Assembly (NCBI GenBank): GCA_944393175.1
Contig: CALXZH010000027.1
Coordinates: 118,926-151,244 of the forward strand
DNA: 32,319 nucleotides
Direction: 5' to 3'
Source: an uncultured Alphaproteobacteria bacterium
GTDB lineage: Bacteria; Pseudomonadota; Alphaproteobacteria; RF32; CAG-239
Shown here piece by piece: positions 1 through 7,852 of this stretch. The position numbers and the translations under genes were made by a program. Position 1 is the stretch's first letter. The number at the start of each line of letters is the position of its first letter. The notes under the pieces were generated by a model. That model saw only the letters and a list, made by a program, of their open reading frames with translations, had not been told where the DNA came from and searched no databases.

Positions 1-1510
1 TATATTTATCCAAATCATATAATCGGACATAGCCTCCGGTCAAAATGACGCCTTTTGAGACACCTTTATCAACGTCTATCTTAATGTCATTTTTACTGAA
101 ATGGGCGCGACCGTATAAATTAGAAATATCAGGCATGCCGCGCAAGTAATTTAAGTTGGTATCAATAATATCTCCCTGACCATCTAAATTGGTAAGGCCA
201 AAGGTTTTTGTTTTGTCATTCCACCCAAAAGTAAAAGCAAATTGTGCATTGGTGATTTTTCCACCATATAAGCTGTCTTCACACCAACTCCATGCATCTT
301 CCGATATATATTTCGGCCAATATGTATATAAATCATCAAATTTCATTTCCTTGATGCCGGTTGACAAGGTGATGCTTAAGTTCTGCAGGGAATTTTCAAG
401 TAGATACTGTTTAAATCCCGTGACGTCTACATCTATCTTGGCCTTTTGATCGCCTAAGTCAAAGCTGGCATTACGTATTTTGATATTATTTAAGCCGCCG
501 GCAATATCTCCCTCCAGCAAAAAGGCCGATACGTCATAATTATACGCTTTGTTCTCATTGAACTTAATGTTTCCCTGCCCTCCTTCAAACTGAAAGGCTA
601 TTTTCTCAAAGGCACTGTCAACGCTGGTCATTATGTCATCTTTGTGTTTGATGACTTCATTAAAATTGACAAGAGTTGAAATTCGACCGTTTACCGGCAA
701 GTTAATCTTATAAAAATCTTTTGCGGACTGCTCGTCTAAAAATGTTTCGGTCAATGCCTCCGGAACTAAATCCGAAAAATAAAAATCCAATGCCAACTTG
801 TTGTTAAGCATACGGTATTCGCCTTCCAGCCCAACTGATGCTATTTGATTGCGTAATTTCATTAAGGCGCTGATTTCGGTAGAAATATTAGTTAAATTTC
901 TTTCTAAGTGATAATTTACATCAGAAAAGACCCATTTGCGGCCAAGGTCTACTTCATGTAATTCAACTGAGGCATTACGAACGGAAACTTCATCAATATA
1001 GCTTTCAGGATATAAGTTATCCGAAGAATTAAATCTTTCGATAAAATCTTCAAAGGCATCAAAGTAATAAGCGATTTTCTTTTTATTGACTTCTTGCGTA
1101 TTGCTTTTATCAATTCCATAATTGTTAAAAATATAGATACTCGGATTATTTACTACCATGGAACTGGGCGCTACAATACCTCTTAACAAAGCTCGGATAC
1201 TAAATGATACCGAGGTTTTCGGCGCATTTATAATAAAACTATCATCGGTTTTGCGATATACTACATTATTGGCAATAATTTTTATCGGTTGAATCGAGCG
1301 TACCAATTCAATATTGACGCTTTCGACACTCACTTGATATTGCGTATCATCGTGATTAAGCGCCCTTATCATATATGGCTTTAAAAACGGTAATTCTATC
1401 GGACCGCGATAAAGCTGCCAAATAAAAAGCAATAAAAGCCCCAAAAATACGACGCCGACATAGTCGATAATTTTTTGAGTGATATATAATCTAGTCGAAA
1501 CTTTCTTCAT
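1..1510 (-). CDS. AsmA/YhdP-like DUF3971 protein, C-terminus beyond left edge
   Basis: An open minus-strand frame of 503 codons runs from ATG at 1510 off the left edge; I translated the first 140 or so codons base by base and read the rest by eye with no stop seen. The protein starts with a signal anchor (about residues 16-35, LLLLFIW core) and continues with beta-rich sequence typical of AsmA/TamB/YhdP proteins (SVNIELVRSIQPIKI). About residue 400 has the DUF3971-like signature YWPKYISEDAWSW followed by GGKITNAQF. Family members span the periplasm from the inner membrane and are linked to phospholipid transport to the outer membrane; that role here is inference. The start overlaps the last 20 bases of the upstream hydrolase gene, suggesting translational coupling. 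Confidence 0.8.
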   Translation of the reverse strand, partial: MKKVSTRLYITQKIIDYVGVVFLGLLLLFIWQLYRGPIELPFLKPYMIRALNHDDTQYQVSVESVNIELVRSIQPIKIIANNVVYRKTDDSFIINAPKTSVSFSIRALLRGIVAPSSMVVNNPSIYIFNNYGIDKSNTQEVNKKKIAYYFDAFEDFIERFNSSDNLYPESYIDEVSVRNASVELHEVDLGRKWVFSDVNYHLERNLTNISTEISALMKLRNQIASVGLEGEYRMLNNKLALDFYFSDLVPEALTETFLDEQSAKDFYKINLPVNGRISTLVNFNEVIKHKDDIMTSVDSAFEKIAFQFEGGQGNIKFNENKAYNYDVSAFLLEGDIAGGLNNIKIRNASFDLGDQKAKIDVDVTGFKQYLLENSLQNLSITLSTGIKEMKFDDLYTYWPKYISEDAWSWCEDSLYGGKITNAQFAFTFGWNDKTKTFGLTNLDGQGDIIDTNLNYLRGMPDISNLYGRAHFSKNDIKIDVDKGVSKGVILTGGYVRLYDLDKY

Positions 1511-2369
1511 CTACTTTTAACCACCCGTTTTCATTGGCTTTTATCCAGCTTAAGATATCTAAATCATTACGGAAATTAAACAAATTATCATGTTTGGCGT
1601 TATCATATATAATCAGTTGCTTAGGTTCCGGCGCATAGTTGTATAAATTTTGCGCTAACTCTACGGGAACCGTTGTATCCATACTGCCGCCCATTATTAA
1701 TATCGGTGAGCGCAGATTTTCAACCATGGCCAAATTATCATATTTATCCTGTATCAATATATCAAACGGCATCGGTACCGGAACAACCAACTTTGCAACA
1801 TTGACCAAATTATCAAACGGGACCTCTAATATAAGTCCGGCAAAGGGCTTTTGTCTTTTTTGCAACGTATAAGCCGAATTAATTGCCATATGCGCCCCTA
1901 AAGACATGCCATAAAGATAAATATCTTGGTTTTTGTATCCTTGCGAATAAAGATACTGCACGGCTGCAAGGGCATCATTTTCCAAATTTTGTTGGGTGAT
2001 TACGCCCGGAATATCCCCAAATCCCCTATATTCAGGTAAAAATGTGCCATAGCCTGCTTGTTCAAAGGTTTTTAATTTATAATAAAATTCTTCTATATTA
2101 TACGAATTGCCGTGCATAAAGACGATAATCTTTTTATTGCCATTTTTGGGCTTGGTATACCATGCCTTAAGCGGTGTGCCGTCCGATGAATTATAATTTA
2201 CTTCCCGCGCGATATAACCATATTTGTGTGCATGATTTATATCCGAATGAGACTTTGTCGGATGATAAATGAACAACTGCGGCTGCACATATAACAACCC
2301 ACAGACCAATAGATAAACACCTGCCAAAATTCCAATTATTAAAGAAAATATTTTCTTTATATCTTCCAT
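1491..2369 (-). CDS. membrane-anchored alpha/beta hydrolase
   Basis: 292 aa. Residues 8-28 are a hydrophobic N-terminal anchor, then comes an alpha/beta hydrolase fold of the BEM46/ABHD13-like type. Visible motifs are the oxyanion HGN (86-88), the nucleophile elbow GMSLG with Ser156, Asp231 in SMDTTVP, and His260 in AKHDN, so the triad is complete. Substrate is unknown; an esterase or thioesterase facing the periplasm is a reasonable guess. Its ATG shares one base with the prfB stop (TAATG), so it is probably translated by coupling from prfB. The DUF3971 gene starts inside its 3' end. The order PBP1A, RF2, hydrolase, AsmA-like looks like one transcript. Confidence 0.85.
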   Translation of the reverse strand: MEDIKKIFSLIIGILAGVYLLVCGLLYVQPQLFIYHPTKSHSDINHAHKYGYIAREVNYNSSDGTPLKAWYTKPKNGNKKIIVFMHGNSYNIEEFYYKLKTFEQAGYGTFLPEYRGFGDIPGVITQQNLENDALAAVQYLYSQGYKNQDIYLYGMSLGAHMAINSAYTLQKRQKPFAGLILEVPFDNLVNVAKLVVPVPMPFDILIQDKYDNLAMVENLRSPILIMGGSMDTTVPVELAQNLYNYAPEPKQLIIYDNAKHDNLFNFRNDLDILSWIKANENGWLKVDEESFD

Positions 2370-3470
2370 TATTCACCTACCTTGGCTGCAAGTGCCGCCG
2401 ATAAAAATAAATCTATGTCCCCGTCTAATACCGCTTTGGTATCAGAGGTCTCTGCTTCAGTTCTTAAATCCTTTACCATTTTATAGGGCTGAAGAACATA
2501 AGAGCGAATCTGATTACCCCAACCATTATCGCCTTGCGCATCTCGCAAGCCTTGCGCTTCTGCTTCTCTTTTTTTGAGCTCTATTTCATATAGTCTTGCT
2601 TTCAGCATCTTCCAAGCGGCATCTTTATTTTGAAATTGCGAGCGTTGCGTTTGGCACGAAACGACTATACCGGTCGGAATATGCGTAATGCGGACGGCAG
2701 AATCGGTTTTGTTAATATGTTGCCCGCCGGCTCCGGATGAACGATATGTATCAATTCGGCAATCGGCTTCATTTATTTCAATATGTATCTCATCATCTAT
2801 AACGGGATATACACCAACCGAGGCAAAACTCGTATGGCGGCGGGCATTACTGTCAAACGGGGAAATGCGCACCAAGCGATGCACCCCGCTTTCCGATTTA
2901 AGCCAACCATAGGCGTTGTGCCCACAAATTTTAATGGTTGCTGATTTGATGCCGGCAACATCACCTTCGGTTTCTTCGATATATTCGACTTTGTAGTGAT
3001 GCGAATCCGCCCAACGCGTATACATTCTAAGCAACATTTCGGCCCAGTCTTGAGCTTCGGTTCCTCCGCTGCCGGAGTGAACTTCCAAAAAAGCATCGTT
3101 TCCGTCAACTTCTCCCGAAAGAAGTGCTTCCAATTCACCTCTCCTGGTTTGCTCTTTGAGGTGATTGAGTTGCTCTAAGCATTCCTGAACAGTCGCTTCA
3201 TCGTGCTCTGCTTCCGCCATCTCAGCCAAGTCGCTCAAATCTTGCAACGATTTTTTCATCTCTTGAAAATTGTTCAAATTTTCTTCAAGAGTGTTTTTTT
3301 CGCTCATCAACTTTTGGGCTTTATCGGCATCACTCCATAAATTCGGATCAGAACTCAAAGAGGTTAATTCATCCAAACGAAGAAGGGAATTATCATAGTC
3401 AAAGTGACCTCCTCAGCAGTGCTAAAGACTGCTTGATGTCAGTAATTTTTTCTTCAAGTTCTGCGCGCAT
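2369..3470 (-). CDS. prfB: peptide chain release factor 2, made by programmed +1 frameshift
   Basis: RF2 ends translation at UGA and UAA codons. The frame starts at ATG 3470, 9 bases after the PBP1A stop with GGGAG as ribosome site, and runs 23 codons to an in-frame TGA at 3401-3399. A +1 shift at CTT-TGA-C joins it to the long frame ending at 2369, giving 366 residues, one more than E. coli RF2. The joined product keeps the SPF tripeptide (about 203-205), which reads the stop codon, and GGQ (about 248-250), which triggers hydrolysis, at the expected spacing. An ORF caller starting at the TTG at 3376 would lose 31 residues. PrmC, which methylates the GGQ glutamine, is encoded at 25038-25883. 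Confidence 0.95.
3399..3413 (-). promoter_or_regulatory. prfB autoregulatory +1 frameshift site
   Basis: Reading the minus strand there is a Shine-Dalgarno-like AGGAGG (3413-3408), three bases, then CTT TGA C with the stop at 3401-3399. The same elements at the same spacing form the known RF2 frameshift cassette. When RF2 is scarce the ribosome pauses at TGA, slips from CTT to TTT and continues at GAC, so RF2 level controls its own synthesis. The mechanism is established for the family and the match here is direct. Confidence 0.95.
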
Positions 3471-3479
3471 ATTTGCTCC

Positions 3480-5942
3480 CTAATACTCTGTTCCCATTTG
3501 AAAATCAGCATTTTCATCAACACCAAATACTTTGGCCGTATCTTCCAAAGAATGTGCCGGTTTATTGCTTTCACCTATTATTCTTTGTTTATTTTTATTA
3601 AAATCAAAATCAGGTTTGAGAGCCTCGAAAATCACTGATGTATCTTCCGGGGTGGCCGGTTTTCCCGTCTTACTGTTAATTCTTACCAATTTGATTCCTT
3701 TGGGAATACGGAACGGAATATCCGGCTGCCCTTTCAAGGCCTCTGCCATATAATCATAGAATATCGGTAAAGCAACTGAGGCTCCCGTTTCTCTTCTGCC
3801 CAATGAGCGCGGATTATCAAATCCGACATAAGTGCCTACGACCATATCCGGTGAGAATCCCATAAACCATCCATCTTTATTGTCATTGGTAGTGCCCGTT
3901 TTTCCGGCCAAGTGGCGTTTTAGTTGACGCAAGCGAGCTCCGGTGCCGCGTGTGGCAACACCTTCCAAAATTGATGTCATTTGATAGGCTGATAACGGAT
4001 CGACGATTTGTTCCCTTATATCTGCAATTTCAGGTATGGATTGATTTTCCCATTTATCGGCAGAACAACCTTTGCATTCTCTCTTATCGTGCTTATAAAT
4101 GGTTTTACCATTGCGGTCTTGAATGCGCTCAATAAAATAAGGCTCAACTTTTTTACCGCCGTTGACCAAAACCGAATAGGCACTGGCCATATCTATCAGA
4201 CGCGTATCTCCTGCACCCAAAGACATGGACAAAAGCTCTGGCAAATTCTTATTTACGCCTATTCTGCGCGCCATTTCCGATACTTTATCCATACCCACAT
4301 CTTGTGCTAAACGTACAGTCATTAAGTTGCGAGATTTTTCTATGCCTTCGCGCAAGGTCATTAGCCCGTAAAACTTCTTGGTATAGTTTTCCGGTTTCCA
4401 CCGTTTTTGTCCGGCTCCTTGGTCAAGCACAAACGGCGCATCCAAAATCAAATCCGTCGGCGAATAGCCGTTTTCAAGTGCGGTCAGATATACGAAAGGT
4501 TTAAATGATGAACCGGTTTGACGATAGGCCTGAGTTGCACGATTAAACTGTGATTTGGCAAAAGAATATCCTCCAACGATTGCCAAAACTTTTCCCGTAT
4601 GCGGATCCATGACGATTAATGCCCCTTCGACATCAGGAATTTGTCTCAATTCATAACTGTTTTGAGCCAAAGATTTGCTTGTTTTAACCTTATCTGATGC
4701 AGGTTCCACAAAAATGACATCGCCTTCTTTTAAGACTTCAGCAACTGATTTTGGCTCATACCCAATACCTTGCTTAGGCAGATTTTTGCGTGCCCAAGAA
4801 AGTAATTTAAGCGGGATTATTCCTTGTTGGCCGTCTACGGTTTCAATGTTTGCCTGTGTTGGTTCAACTTTTAACACTATCGCTTTTTGCCAGCTTTTGT
4901 CAGCGCCGGCCGGTGCTTTGAATGCTTTGAGAGCCGTTTGATAATCCGCATTCAGGGCTATATTGGTCAAGGGGCCACGCCAACCGTGTCTTAAATCGTA
5001 ATTTTTAAGTTGTTGCTTAAATACCTTGGTGGCAAGTTCTTGTAATTTCGGGTCAATTGTGGTTCTGACAATCAATCCTCCTTCATAGAGCGCATCGGAG
5101 CCAAATTTTTCACTGATTTCTCGTCTGACTTCTTCACTGAAATATTGGGCACTTTTAATAAATTCTGCATTTCTATCAATGGTAACCAGCGGTTTTTGTT
5201 TGGCGGCGGCTCCTTCATCGGGCGTAATATATTCATCTTCAACCATTCTATCTATTACCCAGTTTCTTCTGGCAATAGCCGCATCATATTTTGTTTTGGG
5301 ATTATAGTTATTCGGTCCTTTCGGTAAAGCTGCCAGATATGCAATTTCTTCAATCGAGAGTTCATTTAAGGATTTGCCGAAGTAATTGAGCGCTGCGGCA
5401 GCAACGCCATAAGAGCGATTACCCAAATAAATTTCATTCAAATACAGCTCCAAAATATGGTCTTTGGTAAAAGCTTGTTCAATACGTGTGGCTAAGATGG
5501 CCTCCTTGAGTTTGCGGATATATGACAACTCCGAACTCAACAAGAAATTTTTTGCTACTTGTTGCGTAATGGTGGAGGCTCCGGCCGGACGACGCCCCGT
5601 GCCGATATTTTTTATATTGCCTATGGCTGCGCGAATAATGCCGACATAATCTATTCCGGAGTGAGAATAAAACTTTTTATCTTCGGCAGCAATGAAAGCG
5701 TTTTTTACTTGGTCGGGAATTTTATCAACGGGCACAAAAATTCTTTTTTCGGCAGCATATTCCATCAACAATTGACCATCGCCGGCATACAGGCGCGTGG
5801 TAACAGCCGGTTCATATTTTGCCAACTGATGATAGTCCGGAAGTTGCTCCGAATACTCCCACAAGGTGGTAATTACCAAAACAACGGCTATGACGGCAAA
5901 AAAGAAAAACGTACTCAGCAGTGAAGATAAGGTTTTAAACAT
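3480..5942 (-). CDS. mrcA: penicillin-binding protein 1A (class A PBP)
   Basis: 820 aa bifunctional peptidoglycan synthase of the inner membrane. A single membrane segment lies at about 10-28. The glycosyltransferase (GT51) domain has the catalytic Glu87 in AAEDKKFYSH and the downstream TITQQVAKN motif. After an OB-like insert (about 315-430) the transpeptidase domain shows SSFK (Ser478 to Lys481), SRN (537-539) and KTGT (681-684), all three penicillin-binding motifs intact. Length fits alphaproteobacterial PBP1A (about 800). It is preceded by an amidase gene on the same strand and followed after 9 bases by prfB. A weak promoter is possible in the 115-bp gap upstream, since a terminator-like hairpin separates it from the amidase. 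Confidence 0.95.
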   Translation of the reverse strand: MFKTLSSLLSTFFFFAVIAVVLVITTLWEYSEQLPDYHQLAKYEPAVTTRLYAGDGQLLMEYAAEKRIFVPVDKIPDQVKNAFIAAEDKKFYSHSGIDYVGIIRAAIGNIKNIGTGRRPAGASTITQQVAKNFLLSSELSYIRKLKEAILATRIEQAFTKDHILELYLNEIYLGNRSYGVAAAALNYFGKSLNELSIEEIAYLAALPKGPNNYNPKTKYDAAIARRNWVIDRMVEDEYITPDEGAAAKQKPLVTIDRNAEFIKSAQYFSEEVRREISEKFGSDALYEGGLIVRTTIDPKLQELATKVFKQQLKNYDLRHGWRGPLTNIALNADYQTALKAFKAPAGADKSWQKAIVLKVEPTQANIETVDGQQGIIPLKLLSWARKNLPKQGIGYEPKSVAEVLKEGDVIFVEPASDKVKTSKSLAQNSYELRQIPDVEGALIVMDPHTGKVLAIVGGYSFAKSQFNRATQAYRQTGSSFKPFVYLTALENGYSPTDLILDAPFVLDQGAGQKRWKPENYTKKFYGLMTLREGIEKSRNLMTVRLAQDVGMDKVSEMARRIGVNKNLPELLSMSLGAGDTRLIDMASAYSVLVNGGKKVEPYFIERIQDRNGKTIYKHDKRECKGCSADKWENQSIPEIADIREQIVDPLSAYQMTSILEGVATRGTGARLRQLKRHLAGKTGTTNDNKDGWFMGFSPDMVVGTYVGFDNPRSLGRRETGASVALPIFYDYMAEALKGQPDIPFRIPKGIKLVRINSKTGKPATPEDTSVIFEALKPDFDFNKNKQRIIGESNKPAHSLEDTAKVFGVDENADFQMGTEY

Positions 5943-5994
5943 GATTATTCCATTTTTATAATTTTACAAAATTAGCTTTAATCTATTACAATTT

Positions 5995-6028
5995 ATAAAA
6001 AAAGCAAAAAGAAATTTGCTTTTTATAA
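5995..6028 (-). terminator. terminator-like hairpin after the amidase gene
   Basis: Arms AAAAGCAAA (6000-6008) and TTTGCTTTT (6015-6023) form a 9-bp stem with a 6-base loop. Read on the minus strand the 3' arm runs into TTTTTTTATAA, a U-rich tail. It lies 30-60 bases past the amidase stop and before the PBP1A gene. The stem is AT-rich, so termination may be partial. Confidence 0.6.
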
Positions 6029-6057
6029 GGAAAACTTACATTTTGGCACAATCTCTT

Positions 6058-7317
6058 TTAGAAGACCGATGCATGCTGCATATTGTCAAAATATTTATCT
6101 ACCGCTCTGCTGGTGGATTCAGCTAATTTTTTGCGGTAACTTTTTTGTTTTAGAAGGCGCTCTTCGGTACGGTTAGAAAGGTATCCCATTTCCAGCAAAA
6201 CGGATGGAACGTCGGGAGCTTTTAACACGGCAAAACCGGCAAAACGATGCGTGTTATCCTTTAGCTTGACGGATTTTCTCATTTCTTGCACCATAAAAGT
6301 GGCAAATTCCGAAGAACGGTTCATGGTCTCTCTTTGTGCCAAATTTATTAAAATGTCCGAAACTTCTTTAGAATGTTCCAACAAATTCAATCCGGCCACA
6401 ACATCTACTTTATTTTCTCTTTCAGCCAAAGCGGCTGCTTCTTTATCGGATGCCGTTTCTGACAAAGTATAGACCGATAAACCTTTGGCACTGCGATTTA
6501 CGGCGCTATCGGCATGGATAGACATAAATAAATCGGCATTATGTTTGCGGGCAATTTTTACTCGATCACGAAGCGGAATAAAAATATCCGAACTGCGGGT
6601 TAAATAAACCTTGTAGCCTTCTTTTTCCAAAATTGTTTTTAATTCTTTCGCCATGGCCAAAGTAATGTTTTTTTCATAAACGCCGGAATAGCCTATGGCT
6701 CCCGGGTCTTTACCGCCATGTCCCGGATCAAGCACTACGATTTTCTTTTTATTGGCAGGCCGTGATTTTTCCGATTTGGAAGATTTTGATGACGAATAGC
6801 TGCCGGCAAAAGCATTCTCCGTACTTAGCGCATATTTACTCCCCACCTTTGAGGCAAATTCACGTTCGGATGCAATTGCAACATCTACCACAAAGCGCCA
6901 CCCAAAATTGCTTTGCGGAGCCAGCATAAAAGCTTTTTTTACAATGACCGGCTTCTTTAAATCAAACACAATGCGCGTGCCGTCAACGCCCACCGTTCCT
7001 AATCTCGGATCCGAAAGCAAATTATTATTATCAAGTTGTTTTTCGATTTTTGGGCTTACCGGGACATTAAACGTATCCACGACCAATCGTTTCGGACTGC
7101 TAAGCAGAAAAACTTTGTAGTCAAACTTTCGGTCGGCATCAAAAACGATACGTACACTGCCGACCCCTTGACCAACGCGCATGGAACTTATGCCGGCGGC
7201 CTGAGTTGCTTTAACATTCAGACACAAATACCCCGCCACGGCCAGCACCATCAGCTTAGCCGTAACGACTTTCAACTTTCTGCAAAAGCTGAAAATATGG
7301 GGCACAAAATCCTTCAT
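6058..7317 (-). CDS. amiC: N-acetylmuramoyl-L-alanine amidase, AmiC type
   Basis: 419 aa periplasmic zinc amidase that cuts the stem peptide from MurNAc during cell separation. A signal peptide ends near ATQA (37-40). Residues about 45-150 resemble the AMIN targeting domain; a Ser/Lys-rich linker follows (172-192); the Amidase_3 domain begins at KIVVLDPGHGGKDPGA. Zinc ligands His200, Glu215 and His268 are visible, and the catalytic Glu376 sits in VLLEMGYLSN. Family members are usually activated by EnvC/NlpD-type LytM proteins; none is encoded here. It sits next to PBP1A, so synthesis and cleavage of the wall are grouped. Ribosome site before ATG 7317 is weak (AGAGC). Confidence 0.92.
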   Translation of the reverse strand: MKDFVPHIFSFCRKLKVVTAKLMVLAVAGYLCLNVKATQAAGISSMRVGQGVGSVRIVFDADRKFDYKVFLLSSPKRLVVDTFNVPVSPKIEKQLDNNNLLSDPRLGTVGVDGTRIVFDLKKPVIVKKAFMLAPQSNFGWRFVVDVAIASEREFASKVGSKYALSTENAFAGSYSSSKSSKSEKSRPANKKKIVVLDPGHGGKDPGAIGYSGVYEKNITLAMAKELKTILEKEGYKVYLTRSSDIFIPLRDRVKIARKHNADLFMSIHADSAVNRSAKGLSVYTLSETASDKEAAALAERENKVDVVAGLNLLEHSKEVSDILINLAQRETMNRSSEFATFMVQEMRKSVKLKDNTHRFAGFAVLKAPDVPSVLLEMGYLSNRTEERLLKQKSYRKKLAESTSRAVDKYFDNMQHASVF

Positions 7318-7352
7318 ATGCTCTAAAATCCACTTAATCCATTATGGGAGTT

Positions 7353-7385
7353 ATTATATATAAAGACTTCTTACTAATCAGTTAA
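7353..7385 (-). promoter_or_regulatory. candidate amidase promoter
   Basis: On the minus strand TTAACT (7385-7380), 17 bases, then TATATA (7362-7357), overlapping a TATAAT at 7358-7353. Agreement with the -35 consensus is only 4 of 6. It is 36 or more bases upstream of the amidase ATG. Confidence 0.4.
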
Positions 7386-7413
7386 AGTTTATACATATTG
7401 GGAATAAACTTTA
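7383..7413. repeat. 10-bp inverted repeat, possible operator
   Basis: TAAAGTTTAT (7383-7392) and ATAAACTTTA (7404-7413) are exact reverse complements with an 11-base spacer. The left arm overlaps the candidate -35 of the amidase promoter, a place where a dimeric repressor would act. No matching second copy was noticed in the window. Confidence 0.45.
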
Positions 7414-7623
7414 CATATCTCCAATGTGTGATGCAAGCCTATTTTTTTGCATCAATCAAAAAATATTATTGTTTTTTAAGAAAAATCGTATATGCTTGCC
7501 TTAATTATATGTGTTGAGCATCGGAATCTTGTTTTGGAATCGTAAGGTTTGCAAAAACTATTTTGACAGGTGCGGCCGCTTTTCGGCACCATATAAGGGA
7601 AAGTTTTAGACTGGAAAGTTTTG

Positions 7624-7666
7624 GTCGACAAATAATCAACTAATCAATTAAACAACCTTTGTCGAC
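7624..7666. repeat. 9-bp inverted repeat in the rne upstream region
   Basis: GTCGACAAA (7624-7632) and TTTGTCGAC (7658-7666) are exact reverse complements 25 bases apart. Each arm contains a GTCGAC palindrome. The right arm overlaps a candidate -35 (TTGTCG, 7659-7664) with TATATA 17 bases later (7682-7687). It could be a DNA operator or, if transcription starts further upstream, a leader stem. Confidence 0.45.
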
Positions 7667-7687
7667 GATAAAGAAAGATAATATATA
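7659..7687 (+). promoter_or_regulatory. candidate rne promoter
   Basis: TTGTCG (7659-7664), 17-base spacer, TATATA (7682-7687). It matches consensus at 4 of 6 and 5 of 6 positions. If used, the rne leader would be about 160 bases. Other AT-rich starts further upstream cannot be excluded. Confidence 0.35.
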
Positions 7688-7818
7688 TGATGTATGCAGA
7701 GTTTAACTGCATGGAGTTGTTTTATAAATATTAGAGTGCACAATCGTTGTTATCATACTACGGTATTTGTGTGCTGAGATACGTATACTTTCGCCCCTTT
7801 CCAGATGTGACAATAATT

Positions 7819-7844
7819 TCACAGTTTATCTGTGATAAAGGGAG
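7819..7844 (+). promoter_or_regulatory. hairpin and ribosome site deciding the rne start
   Basis: TCACAG and CTGTGA form a 6-bp stem with loop TTTAT, followed at once by TAAAGGGAG (GGGAG at 7840-7844) and the ATG at 7853, an 8-base spacing. This favours ATG 7853 over the GTG at 7832. A hairpin abutting the ribosome site suits translational control by RNase E or temperature, which is inference. Confidence 0.5.
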
Positions 7845-7852
7845 AATTATTT

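Larger units (their letters stand above)
7318..7852. other. 535-bp divergent non-coding region between the amidase gene and rne
   Basis: No convincing gene lies here. The amidase side has an inverted repeat (7383-7413) over a possible promoter and a second hairpin TGATGCAA/TTGCATCA (7429-7454). The rne side holds two GGAATC copies 13 bases apart (7523, 7536), a GGTGC/GCACC hairpin (about 7569-7590), a direct repeat GGAAAGTTTT (7598 and 7613), a 9-bp inverted repeat with GTCGAC cores (7624-7666), a small ATGCAG/CTGCAT hairpin near 7695-7715, and a TCACAG/CTGTGA hairpin just before the rne ribosome site. It probably contains both promoters and a structured rne leader. Confidence 0.6.

Noticed and set aside
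7561..7700. A known non-coding RNA (SRP RNA, RNase P, 6S, tmRNA) in the rne upstream region
   Set aside because: None of the hallmark conserved motifs of these RNAs was found; the structures fit an mRNA leader or operators better.
7832..7852. GTG start at 7832 for rne
   Set aside because: It would place the GGGAG ribosome site inside the coding sequence, and MTKRMLI from ATG 7853 matches the family N-terminus.
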